From contig JAANSK020267048.1 of the NCBI GenBank assembly GCA_011763485.2, positions 1 to 33,107 of the forward strand: a DNA stretch of 33,107 nucleotides. Direction: 5' to 3'. Below, one piece after another: positions 1-10,100 of the stretch (the first letter of the stretch is position 1; the number at the start of each line of letters is the position of its first letter). Made by a program: the position numbers and the translations under genes. A model generated the notes under the pieces. It did no database searches, was not told where the DNA came from, and saw nothing but the letters and a program-made list of their open reading frames with translations. Source of the DNA: Isoetes engelmannii. Taxonomy: Eukaryota > Streptophyta > Lycopodiopsida > Isoetales > Isoetaceae.

Positions 1-204
1 CACGGCCCGCCAACTCGCCTCTCCACCACCAGGCCTTTACAGCCAGAAAAGTGCCCCCAAGGGACTTTACCTATTACAAAAATTTTAAGGCCATTTATCT
101 GGCATAAAATGTGGAATAGCTGCCGGATCAATGGTCACTCGTAAAAGTTGAACACAAGATCGTTAAAGAATGAATAAATGCCAATATTTAATAAATGCCA
201 ATGA

Positions 205-732
205 CGATGGTTTTATCTCCAATTTTGGGTTGTCATCTGATCGAAACCCTATCGATTTTTCGAGGAAACCCTACCTGCTTTTCCCGAAAACCCTATCTAT
301 TTTCCATGGAAACCCTTCTAGGTTTTTAAGGAAAGTCGGAAGGGTTTCCATGGAAATCCTATCGAATTTCTTGTTTTAGAAATAGGAAGGGTTTCTCCGG
401 AAAATAGGAAGGGTTTCCCATTTTGAAAATCAGAAGGGTTTCCAGAGAAAATAGGTAGGGTTTCCATAAAATTATTTTTCATTTAAAATATTCTCACGCG
501 TGACTTTTATGGTCACAGTCCTGGTACGGCCACCCTCCATTAAAGCGCACGTCTATCTAGAATTCAAAATTCAAATTTGAATTTAATATGGAAACCCTTC
601 CTATTTTTCTCTTCCTTGGAAAATAGGAAAGCTTTCCACTTATGATGGAAAGTAGGAAGGGTTTCCACCGACCTTGAATTTTTTTTTTCAGCTACACTCT
701 ACATCTTTGAACCATTTTTGCTTGCACTTCCA
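205..732 (+). repeat. Left arm of a ~9.7 kb inverted-repeat block
   Basis: This arm is matched in reverse complement by 9469-9922. Landmarks shared in the same order are TTGGGTTGTCATCTGAT, the GGAAACCCT-type words, AAGCGCACGTCTATCTAG, TTCCACCGACCTTGAATT and ACACTCTACATCTTTG. The left copy is longer, mainly because of an extra ~70 bases near 597-665 and ~20 near 390-415. Weaker similarity may run outward to about 150 (an AAAGAAT...AAATGCC pattern is on both sides). No target-site duplication could be fixed because the outer edge is blurred. Long terminal inverted repeats are typical of MULEs and of some composite elements; hAT elements normally have short ones. Confidence 0.85.
301..356. repeat. 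Perfect 18-bp hairpin in the left arm
   Basis: Bases 301-318 (TTTCCATGGAAACCCTTC) are the exact reverse complement of 339-356, separated by a 20-base loop. Each stem arm contains the 12-base palindrome TTTCCATGGAAA. The hairpin is where the GGAAACCCT words switch orientation within the arm. The right arm holds the matching hairpin with a paired base change. Confidence 0.9.
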
Positions 733-1790
733 CTCCATGTTTGCACCAATGTGTTGATTACATGTGTCATCGACGGGGAAATGCCCAGAACATAGCTACC
801 CGAAACAGGAACGGGAATAGGAACTTGGACCCAAACTTTGGAACGGGAAGGGGAATGGGAATGGATGGGAATGTTCAACTTTCGAACTTTTAAAAATTTA
901 AAACGGTTTTGGAGTTCTCTTTGCATGTAGATCATTATAGAACACTTAGATCATAAAAGTGTGAAATACATATTTATGTGTGAACAACTTCTTAATTCAA
1001 TCCCTATCAATTACTGATATGCAATGATATACAATGTTATTACCATGTCACTTCATAATTAAGGATTCGATGATTAAATTGCTGCTAGATTTCAAAGCCC
1101 TCTTAGTAATGCTTATTCGTTATTGAATTACATTGTTCAATGTTTCCAATGACCGTTGGATGTCGATTTTGGGCAATCTTGGCCATCAGTAAGCGCAACT
1201 CGTTTTTTAGTAAGTTTTAGTTAACTATCAGTCCCAAATGTAACATGAAACCAAAGGTTGTGATGTGCAATGTAAATAAATACGTGCGTATGTGTTTGAG
1301 GCTCCTCGCCAACCCCTGGACGCCCTGCGTGAATATCAACAAAAACAACTAGGGGTCTTGGGGGGGGGGGGTTTGATTCAATGGTTCCATTTTTTAATGT
1401 GACATATGCCCTTTCAACGGTTTCATATGATATACTTGTACGAAAATTGTCTGTAATTTGTACAAAAATTGTATGAGAGTGTATGGAAATTTTCGCCGGC
1501 CCCTTCAGGGCCCAAGGGAGATCTGTACTGCATGATTTACATTGTTGGAAAAGTTTGCAATGTCTACTTTCTCAACAACTGAGGCAAATAGGCTTTCTGT
1601 GCTCGTGCAACTGCCTTCATGCCAATCACTGTCACAATTGAGCATCCATGTGTTGGAGAAGGAGCAATGGAGACAAATAGGCTATGTAGCCAAGATGCAA
1701 CCTCCTACTTGTCCAAGAACAACCAAACACCAAATGGTGGAGTGCCCCCTAGGATTTGAACCTAGGCATGTCCACTAGACAAAGAAATTT
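733..1790. other. Interior next to the left arm, no intact gene
   Basis: No supported gene. It contains a ~47-base segment (750-796) that recurs at 2152-2199, a run of 11 or more G near 1360, and a tRNA-like T-arm at 1748-1766. A possible coding trace at 1542-1778 is not supported by any recognised domain. Confidence 0.5.
1748..1766 (-). repeat. tRNA-type T-arm / B-box, likely SINE or tRNA remnant
   Basis: On the minus strand this reads CCTAGGTTCAAATCCTAGG: a 5-bp stem around a TTCAAAT loop. GGTTCAAATCC matches the internal RNA polymerase III B-box consensus GGTTCRANNCC. The next bases on that strand (GGGGCACTCCACCA) resemble a tRNA acceptor end with CCA. No D-arm or anticodon arm is convincing upstream, so this is a fragment and not a tRNA gene. 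Confidence 0.45.
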
Positions 1791-1791
1791 A

Positions 1792-2001
1792 AAACATACA
1801 TGGATTTGTAGGTTTGCAATATATCACATTTGTATTTTCCTTCAAAGGAAGAAGGTTGTGTGAGGAATGCATTGCAGTATGTCAATGCAGCACTTGAAAC
1901 ATACATGGATTTGTAGGTTTGCAATATATCACATTTGTATTTTCCTTCAAAGGAAGAAGGTTGTGTGAGGAATGCATTGCAGTATGTCAATGCAGCACTT
2001 G
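1792..2001 (+). repeat. Tandem duplication, 2 x 105 bp
   Basis: Two head-to-tail copies, 1792-1896 and 1897-2001, look identical. The unit runs from AAACATACATGGATTTG to CAATGCAGCACTTG. Read on the plus strand it may be part of the 5' coding region of the MULE-like gene (peptide EEGCVRNALQYVNAALD). The unit length is a multiple of three. Confidence 0.9.
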
Positions 2002-3430
2002 ACATGGGATGCATGCAAGGAGACAAGAGTTATTCAATTATGAGGAGATAGTGCTATACTACTCTTGGATAGTCGAGTGGAGCAGTTACAGGCAGACCAC
2101 AAGGTCAGATTGCGTCGTCGCCATACTAGGAATTGGATGAACGATATGACATGTGTTGATTACATGTGTCACTGAGGGGGCAGTGCTCAGAGGCGTGGTC
2201 TGCTAATAGACAAGAAAGATCTTCAAAATAAGATGCAGTTTTTGTCTACGCACAATGATGCCGATTAATCCGAATACAGAAAGTTCTGCCACAATATACA
2301 TTCGTGTTGGGCATGATGGCCATAGCATTTATGTCTAAGGATGATGAATGGTCTCGGCCCTTGCATCCCTCTATTGCAGAAGCAACAACTAACATGTTAC
2401 TAGACACAATGGATTTTCAAGTTGTATGGAATAATATGATCGAAAGAGGGAAGAAGTTGTACAACACTAACGTACCGCTTGAGAAAGCCATTTATCATTT
2501 CAAGGTGGCCATGAGGATATATGGTGTCTTGAGTATCACTTGCGTATAAAAGGTATTTACACTTATTTATATTTTTTAGTTTATCACATCTATTGTGTTG
2601 TAGGAGCATTTCTTGGTCCAAATTGCAATAGAGAGTGGAATGGATGCTTGGGTCAGATCATCAGGAAAGGTCATATATCACCAACCTTATACACCCACCC
2701 ACGATGACCCGGTAATGCGGCCTTGGATTGTTGTCATCCGAGACATACGGATATTGGAACAAGCTATTAAATACAGCCCAAAGGGGGGTTGGACCATGGA
2801 CTCGACATTTAGAAATGACGTGTATGGTTGTCCACTGTATGGTGCACATGTTCCTAATCTCAACGGGATTGGTGTGCCTATTTTCTATATGATGTGCACC
2901 ACTGTGCCTTGCGAGCATCATGAAAGAATGGCATTGGGAGTGGCTCTATGTGCGGTCTTTGCCCGCATAGGTAGTGTCCGGCCTATGGCTATTACCATAG
3001 ACTTTGACAATGGAGAACGAGCGGCACTTGATGATGTCATCGTGGAATGGAAGACCCACATTGCTGGCGAGGGGGAGACACAAGCGAATTGTCTACATTT
3101 ATTATGTTTTGCAGATTATGGTATGTAATGTATCGTCTGTAGATTGCATGTCATATTCTTGCATGTTGGCTCCATTCAAAACGAGCATGGGTCAAGTACC
3201 TGCTGCCGAAGATAATTCTTCTTTTACATGCACACTATCATTTTGAAGCATCTAATCATTGTCCCCTTTTAGGTACCCCGATCAACAGGCAAGAAATACC
3301 TCTTTGCCCGCCTTTCCACCATGATGACTTACCCCAACAGGTTTGAATACCTCGGTCACTTGCATGATCTTATCGAGGTCTACAAAGATAATGAAGGTGT
3401 TATGAGGTATGACATGGAGGTCCTCAAATA
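1830..3430 (+). mobile_element. MULE-like transposase gene remnant
   Basis: Coding pieces in several frames and exons suggest a Mutator-like transposase. Upstream pieces (2000-2290) give a peptide like RRRHTRNWMNDMTCVDYMCH. Bases 2304-2545 encode LHPSIAEATTNMLLD. The best block, 2613-3128, carries the hallmark of the MULE DDE domain: a PWIVVI strand, then WTMDSTF (first catalytic Asp), YGCPLYGAHV, GIGVPIFYMMCTT, and ITIDFDNGERAAL, whose Asp is a second catalytic candidate. A further exon at ~3272-3430 encodes YPNRFEYLGHLHDLIEVYKDN. The MULE DDE domain inserts the element by cut-and-paste. Stops between blocks may be introns or decay; no single continuous frame is visible. LINE sequence abuts it on the 3' side, so its C-terminal end is probably lost. 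Confidence 0.65.
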
Positions 3431-3599
3431 CTAACTTAGAGTACAACTCATATTTTAGCTTACCTGTAGTTATCTATGTCACAATTGAGTTTTTGGAGGA
3501 CATTCGGATGGAAAATGGTAGAAACAAACTAGAATGTTCTTTCATTCGCATTGCGGCACCACAAACCTCACAGGAGTGCAATGGCGTATTCTGAATATG

Positions 3600-5105
3600 C
3601 AGCTTCTACAAGGCAATGTCAATGTTCGCATGCACCACATGTTATCCACCCTGATTGGATATCTGGAAGGAGGGGCTCCCATTGGTGGCACAATGTTAGA
3701 GTTGTCTAAACAGTGGCAAGAACTTTGTATGCAACATTGTTTATTTTCAATATCACTAGAAGGTCGTTCATCAATGCCCCCACAGATGGGTCTGCCACTA
3801 GTGATTACAGAGGCAAATGTTATAATGGGTCTACAGAGCCTCGCCAATGGGAAGGCAGCAGATTTGGATGCCATGGGCAGAGCTACTCAAATGGGCTGGA
3901 CCTCCCATGGTGCCCATCTTGACGGCATTATTTAATAGAGCATTGCAAGAAGGCTTCCCCTGACAGTGGACCACTAGCAGAGTTGTGCCCATATACAATG
4001 CAGGTGATCCTTACTGCCCAGCCAACTAACGCACCATCATGGTCAGCTCCCTCTTTGCAAAATTGTTGGCTGGCATCCTTGAACAACGGCTGATGATATG
4101 GGCAGAGGACGGGAAAATGCGTGCTCTTACACATGCAAGCTTCCACCCAAACACTCTACCATTGACCATATCTTCACTCTAAGAACTGTGATTGAAGATA
4201 GCAAGAAACGTCGGCAAGACCTGTATTGCTGATTTGTGGATTTCGCAAAAGCTTCCTACACTGCACCTCGTGAGAAGTTGTGGACAGATTGAGATAGTTG
4301 GAGACCCCAGTCGACTTGCAAAATGCAATATATAGGTTATATGAGGCATGCTCAGGTCATCTAACACTGTCAGCGCAACCTGTTGTCAGTAGTATTGGAG
4401 TGCGCCAAAGCCAACCCCTCTTTCCAACGCTCTTTGGCCTGTATATTGATCAATTGGAATATTGGCTTACTGAACACGGGGTGCAGGCGCTCAACTCATG
4501 CAGCACATAATTCGCCAACTCATATACGCTGACGACATTGACCTACACTCCGCAAGACATGCAGTGTCACCTGGATGCTCTAAGCACTTTCTGCTGGTTC
4601 ACTGGTATGCGGGTTAACTTGGACAAAACTAGAGTATGTACTCTAGTTTCATCATCCCGCCAGCCAAGACCTCTCTCCTTTACTTATCAGGAGCAGAACG
4701 TGGAGGTGGCGCCAACCTACAAGTGTTTGGGAATTGAGTTTCCAACAACCACACAATGGGACGCTTGCATCAGATTGTGCGTCACAACAGGCTGGAAAGA
4801 TCTATATGCCATGCAGAACAATAGCCACAAGGCAGGGCTGTATGCCTGGAGTCATCAGGCAGACCTCTTCAGGGCCCTGGTCGAGCCTATTCTCCTATCC
4901 GGTGTGGAGTGTGGGGTCCGGTAATATCATTGGCCACCTGGAATGACCTGGAACCAGTACAGAAGGCCTTCCTAACACGAGCACTTGGGGTAAAGTTCAC
5001 AGTTCCTTATTAGATTCTGCTGCAGGAGACGGGTTTTCTAACTATCCATAGGGCCGCACTGGACCACCATATCATTTACTTCCAGAAGTTTAGTCCGTAT
5101 GGGTG
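3600..5105 (+). mobile_element. Non-LTR retrotransposon (LINE) reverse transcriptase remnant
   Basis: Pieces in different frames follow the order of a LINE reverse transcriptase: VIMGLQSLANGKAADLD (fingers), a stretch around 3985-4200 with an AKLLAGILEQRL-like peptide, FVDFAKA at ~4230, GVRQSQPLFPTLFGLYID at ~4400, then IYADDI at ~4520, the catalytic YADD box. Downstream come NLDKTRVC and YKCLGIEF. A C-terminal tail near 4960-5090 reads FLTRALGVK and LLQETGFLTIHRAALDHH. The order is complete, but the frame changes at least four times and stops interrupt it, so it is dead. No endonuclease domain is visible, so it is 5'-truncated. The VRQ(G)CPLSPTLFGLYID type differs from the L1-like tail at 10.1 kb, so the two LINEs are probably of different clades. 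Confidence 0.75.
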
Positions 5106-5598
5106 ATACTCATTTGCCAAATCTGGCTTTAGTTGTAGCATAGTTACTGAAAATGGCCGTTTTTTCAAAGTTTTTTTGTTCGTTTTCTCCGGTTTCATCC
5201 ATGGCCGTTTCCAAATACAAAAACGGCCCTTCAAAAATTGTCTGGCGAAAAATGATGACGTGGCATTTTTATGGGTCGTTGTTTTGTAAGAAATGGCCGT
5301 TTTTTGTTGAAAAAAAATGGGCTCTGTTTTTGTGGCTGTCCACCAAAAATGTGGACCAAAAACAAAATCTAGACGGGAATTTTCTGAGTTTCCTGTTGTT
5401 GTTGGGCGATGATTCGACCTCCAGGACAACCGAATCAGGTGCATATCCTCTTTGCCATTGAATTTGCAAATATTCTCATGTTCAAGGCTATTTGATCAGC
5501 TAGATCAGCCAAGCTCTGGTTACTGCAATGCTAAAATGTGTGGGAGAAGAACTGTAAAAGTTTCTAGGAATTAGGGCACTGAACTGTAATACCCTTTT
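5106..5598. other. Unassigned spacer with repeated GGCCGTTTTT words
   Basis: No supported gene. The words ATGGCCGTTTTTT (twice, near 5154 and 5293) and ATGGCCGTTTCC (near 5203) recur, with oppositely oriented AAAAACGGCC at ~5217, which suggests a small decayed repeat element. The type could not be named. Confidence 0.4.
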
Positions 5599-5784
5599 TT
5601 ACCACAAAAATAACATGTAAGCTGGTTCGTCTGCAACTCTAGGTTTATTCTTTTCCTTCTGCTTTTCTTTATTCTGAAAAACAGCCAAACTAAGTTCGGC
5701 CGACTGTAATTGGATTTGCTGAGTCCTTTTATAATCTAATTCTTCTTGAACAAGAACATTCTGTACCTCATTAAGGAACAACAA
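5599..5784 (-). mobile_element. Possible copia-type gag fossil
   Basis: The minus strand encodes a charged, Gln/Glu/Lys-rich peptide (VLVQEELDYKRTQQIQLQS, then FQNKEKQKEKNK). This resembles the region before the zinc knuckle of copia-type gag proteins. No terminal repeats, protease, integrase or polymerase accompany it, so it is a short fossil. A plain host coiled-coil exon is the alternative. Confidence 0.25.
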
Positions 5785-6440
5785 ACTACCTGAGCCTGAG
5801 GGTTTTATTGAAGTGAGTAATATGCTGGAATATGTCTCTGATTCCTCTCATACAGCAATGATCATATTCGGCTCAGAAATCTCTCTTCCAGCTGCTAGAA
5901 CTTCTTCTTTTAAAGATGTACGCTTAGTAAGATAGGCCTAAACTCCAAAGCAAGATTCTCATCAATTGTTCCATCTGTTCCTTGAAAATAAATTGTCTTG
6001 CTAATCCAGTGACAATGCAGTGTGCAGAGCCTCTTTAAAGCTCTTATAATTCCTCAATTAATGCTCTGTGAAAGATAACGAGATAATCGTTCGAACGAAC
6101 AAAAAGACGAATGAGCTGAGCCTAAGTTTAGGACCAACAAGATCTCCCTGGCATGCCCATTGCTCCAAGGTCTTGCTTAGATACCCTGTTTACATACTTC
6201 GATCTATCTTTGTAGCTATGATCAAAATAAGATTTTCCAGCATTTACTGAGATCTTTCTCTACTCTTATACTGAAAATAATTTATTTATTTTTTGAAGGA
6301 CGAGAGATAAATTTCATTGTCAATCAATAAAAAAGTGCAGTAAGTTGAGAGACAGGTTTAAAACTCAAAGGGAGAAAATTTTCCTCTGCGCAAGGCTACC
6401 TGTACATCTCAGAAGTTCATTTAGTATAACTATCCTTCAA
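5785..6440. other. Unassigned stretch
   Basis: No supported gene. AT-rich sequence with an ATTTCATTGTCAATCAATAAAAAA stretch near 6312, reminiscent of the 3' end of some retroposons, but no coding region supports that. Confidence 0.3.
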
Positions 6441-7059
6441 AGAATGCATGACTACTGAAGGTCGCTTTTTTCTAGCTGCCTTCTTGAGTGTAACAATTCT
6501 CCAATCATCACCAAGCTCCACAACAGTCTTAGGAATATGTGGTGGTGAAGACTGAAATACAAAAGAGGATGACATAGATGGAGTCCAATAGCTCCCATTA
6601 CAACTGGATGAACTGTCATTTCCTGTGGCCTTACCATAGCTAGATTCAAGGAAGACGATTCTATCACATCCATATCACTCAAAACATTGTCAGACACAGT
6701 AAGTGGCACCATCTCAAGAGAGGGTTCTTGAGATAGCAAAGCAAATACTGCAGTGGGAGATGAAGCTATAATAAGAGGTACAACAATTGAGGGGTAATAG
6801 TGGACAATTCAGTACTAGAAATCAAAGAAGAAATTATGGGACTCTCAACCCTAGATGAGGGAGTCACAACACGTTCAACTCTAGATGAGACAATATTGGT
6901 AGAAGGTACAAGACGAGAGTCCTGAAACGGCATTGTGACAGATGGAGCAGGTCCACGAGGTCTAGACTGTGAGGAAGTTCTAAAAATAATATAGGACAAA
7001 CAGATCTCTACTTGGGAATAGGGACTAGTAGGAAATTTTAAGTGCTTCACTTGAAACAC
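6440..7059 (-). other. Ser/Pro-rich coding remnant, unidentified
   Basis: The minus strand reads, from high to low coordinates, a Ser/Arg/Pro-rich stretch (6766-7059, including PRGPAPSVTMPFQDS) and then, in another frame near 6450-6560, PHIPKTVVELGDDWRIVTLK followed by a basic run. The composition suggests a linker region of a mobile-element ORF or a low-complexity host exon. I do not recognise the family. It lies just upstream of, and opposite to, the hAT gene. Confidence 0.3.
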
Positions 7060-7211
7060 ATGCTAAGTTTGCTACTCATAGATTTTGGGTCTTAAATATT
7101 TGGATTCTGGGTCTTAAATGTTAGTATTTAGCTCTCTTCAGAAAGCGTAGTATTCTGGTTCAAAAAGCTTATTCTTTCTTTCTTTATTATTCAATTTTTT
7201 TGTAGCACAAC

Positions 7212-9502
7212 ATGAGCAACAAGAGGAAAAGGAAAAGCAAAAAAAAAGGGCCAGATCCAAGTGATTGGTGGAAAGAGGTTGAGATTGTGCACAATGGGCA
7301 AAGACTTTCGGGAGGTGCTAGAGAATAGTTCTTCAGTAATAAGAGTGAGAGGGCATTTAATCCATGAGAATCAAGATGTTGAATTCTGTCCAGCTAGATG
7401 ACAAGCGGCACCAACTACTAGAACTTGCAAGGCAATTGCATGTGAAGAAAAATGCTAGGAAGGACTCAAAAGCATGTGCAAGGGAAGCCGTTTCTTTTGG
7501 TATTGATGATTCTAGAACAACTGATCTTCATGAGACACCAAGTAAGCTTTAATTATATTCCTTAATTATATTCTTTAATTATGTCCTTTGATTCTTTGAG
7601 TATGCTCTTAAGTTCATGTTATGTTCAAGATAGAGGTTCAAGGTCAGTTGCAAGAGGCAAAGTGGCTTCTAGTGGTGGGATCCAACAGTTTCTTCAATTT
7701 AGGAAGATTGACCAGCAAGAAATAAAGAGGTTTATTGATACAAAAAAAAGGAAGCAGTGGTTAGGCAAGTTGCTAGATGGTTCTACCATGACCACATCAC
7801 ATTTCGTGTCGCTAGATCTTATTTTTTCCAAGCCATGGTGCAAGCTATTGCGAATTATGGACCGGGATATGAGGTCAGTTGCAAGAGGCAAAGTTGCTTC
7901 TAGTGGTGGGATCCAGCAGTTTCTTCAATTTAGGAAGATTGACCAGCAAGAAATAAAGAGGTTGATTGATCCCAAAGAAAAGGAAGCAGTGGTTAGACAA
8001 GTTGCTAGATGGTTCTACCATGACCACATCACATTTCGTGTCGCTAGATCTGATTTTTTCCAAGCCATGGTGCAAGATATTGCGAATTATGGACCGGGAT
8101 ATGAGGCACCTAAATATGAGGACATTCGCACAACATTCTTGGAAAGGGAAAAACAAACTATGCATGAACTATTGACTGACATTAGAGGCCAATGGGTTGA
8201 TTTTGGAGTCACATTGATCTTTGATGGATGGACCGACAAGAAAGGGTGTCATATTGAAGGTTCAGTTGCCTATTGTAGAGGCAAAGTATATTTCCTCGTG
8301 TCTCATGACCACACATCTACTCGAGTACACTTTTGTGAAAATTTGGTTACAATTTCATAATGCTTGAAAAATTGTCTGATTTGCATTGGGTGTTGAGATC
8401 ATTGTTTATTGATGAAGTCTTTCGTAAGAGTCCATTTAGACGTGCAGCGGCAGGAAGGGCTTGTAATGCCATTGTGTTTGATGATGCATTTTGGAAGAAG
8501 GTTGAACATCACTTGGAGGTTGTGGAGCCAATTGTTTTGATGTTGCGCCTTGTTGATAGCAATGACCCATGTCTTGGAAAGATTTATGAAGGGCTTGATA
8601 GGATGAATGAGCATATTACGAAATTGGAGAAAGATGAAGCTACAACGCTGGAGTTGGTGGCATTGTGCAATGAGAGATGGAATAAATGTGAGTCCCCGAT
8701 TCAAGCTGTTGCATTTTACTTAGATCCTGAGTTCCAAGGACAAAAGCAATGGACGGGTCCTGCTATCTCAAGCCATTTTGACACCATATTGAAGAGGAAG
8801 GTTGATGACAAAGATGAGAGATTCAAAATTAGAGAGCAATATGCAATCTATCGAAGAAAGAATGGAGGTTTAGAACCTCGAATGCACAAGATGCTCACTT
8901 TAAGTTTGCATCTATACTTTGGTGGGAGGACTATGGAGGAGAGACACCGGAATTGCAAACCATGGCGATTCACATTCTTAGCCAAGGAGCGGCATCCTCT
9001 CCACTTGAGAGGCTTTTTAGCATCTTTTCACATGTAGCAAGCAAGAAAAGGAATAGACTTCTTCTATTAAGAACATCGAATTTGGTATTTATAAGTGCAA
9101 ATTTGAAATTGATTCAGTCTCATAGACAGGCGAGGAGAGAGAGCCTCAAACTGGATTTGCAAACAAGGCATCTCTTCCAGAACCACATGATTGGAATGAA
9201 GATGATGGGGAAGAACAAGACATAGAAGAGCAAGCACTATTGCAAGAGGTAGATGGCATAGGATTGGCCCTTGGAAATGAGAATGAGATTGGTGTAGAAG
9301 AAGACGAAGAAAATCATGATGATGATGGCGAGATGACAAGACTGATAGCAACTACGAAGATGAGGAAGATACAGATGCTACTTGTAATGTCTCACCAAAT
9401 TATGTTCCTTCTTCAAATCTAAATGTTCATTACAAAAGGGATTTTGGCACCAATCCATACTCCCTGCGTGGAAGCGCAAGCAAAAATGGTCCAAAGATGT
9501 AG
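7212..9502 (+). mobile_element. hAT-family transposase gene, decayed
   Basis: The N-terminal piece (from ATG 7212) has DPSDWWKE...RLSGGARE, which looks like a BED zinc finger that has lost its Cys residues. Bases ~7980-8345 encode a DUF659 domain: VARWFYHDHITFRVARSDFF, ANYGPGYEAPKYEDIRTTFL, then LIFDGWTDKKG, whose Asp is the first catalytic acid of the hAT RNase-H fold. Bases 8360-8950 give the helical middle (FWKKVEHHLEVVEPIVLMLR, IQAVAFYLDPEF). In another frame, 8953-9130 gives the dimerisation motif SSPLERLFSIFS...KKRNRL...LVFISANLKL. An acidic tail ends GSASKNGPKM and TAG at 9500-9502. The frame changes at least three times and part of the catalytic core near 8345 is missing, so the gene cannot act. 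A 231/232-bp duplication sits inside it. Confidence 0.85.
7642..8104 (+). repeat. Tandem duplication of 231/232 bp inside the hAT gene
   Basis: Copy 1 is 7642-7872 and copy 2 is 7873-8104. Both start GGTCAGTTGCAAGAGG and end GGACCGGGATATGA, with few substitutions. Copy 2 is 232 bases; copy 1 has one base fewer in its A-run (near 7740-7750). As a result a reading frame passes through both copies: copy 1 begins in the DUF659 frame, leaves it at the A-run, and copy 2 re-enters it. Confidence 0.95.
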
Positions 9503-9922
9503 AGTGTAGTTCCAAAAAAAAATAAAAATTCAAGGTCGGTGGAAACAGGGTTTCTATATTAAAGTCAAATTTGAATTTTGAATTCTAGATAGACGTGCGC
9601 TTTAGTGGAGGGCGGCCATACCGGGACACGTGACCATAAAAGTCATGCATGGGAATATTTTAAATAAAATATAATTTTATGGAAACCCTATCTATTTCCC
9701 CTGAAAACCCTTCTGATTTTCAAAATAGGAAACCCTTTCTAATTTCCAAAACAAGAAATTCGGTAGGGTTTCCATGGAAACTCTTCCGGCTTTCCTTAAA
9801 ACCCAGAAGAGTTTCCATGGAAAATGGGTAGGGTTTCCGGGGAAAATAGGTTGGGTTTCCTCGGAAAATCGGTAGGGTTTCCATCAGATGACAACCCAAA
9901 TTGGGCTGAGATAAAATCATCG
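9469..9922 (-). repeat. Right arm of the ~9.7 kb inverted-repeat block
   Basis: This is the reverse complement of 205-732, with substitutions and a few indels. Its inner edge lies inside the hAT transposase reading frame, so the last ~10 codons and the TAG stop (9500-9502) of that gene belong to the arm. Outward, weak similarity may continue to about 9965. With the left arm it brackets MULE, LINE and hAT sequence. Confidence 0.85.
9769..9823. repeat. Perfect 18-bp hairpin in the right arm
   Basis: Bases 9769-9786 (TTTCCATGGAAACTCTTC) pair perfectly with 9806-9823 around a 19-base loop. Compared with the left arm, one stem position is T:A instead of C:G on both sides, so the pairing is kept. 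Confidence 0.9.
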
Positions 9923-9965
9923 CAATTCAATAGGCATGTTTCATATTCTTATTCTTTCACATGTT

Positions 9966-10100
9966 CCTAAAATAGCCCCAAATTTTATTCTTTACTCATT
10001 GAGTGTCTTACAAGGTCATTTACAATTTTAGAACACACATTGTGCTCACGAGCCCTACAAACGAAGAAAATGTTAACTAATATATAACTGAAATAAGGTC
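9966..10100. other. Short unassigned spacer
   Basis: No gene seen between the outer edge of the inverted-repeat block and the LINE fragment. Confidence 0.4.

Noticed and set aside
1542-1778. Plus-strand open frame ending in GFEPRHVH
   Set aside because: The GFEP part is the tRNA-like B-box read in the opposite direction, a common artefact in plant ORFs.
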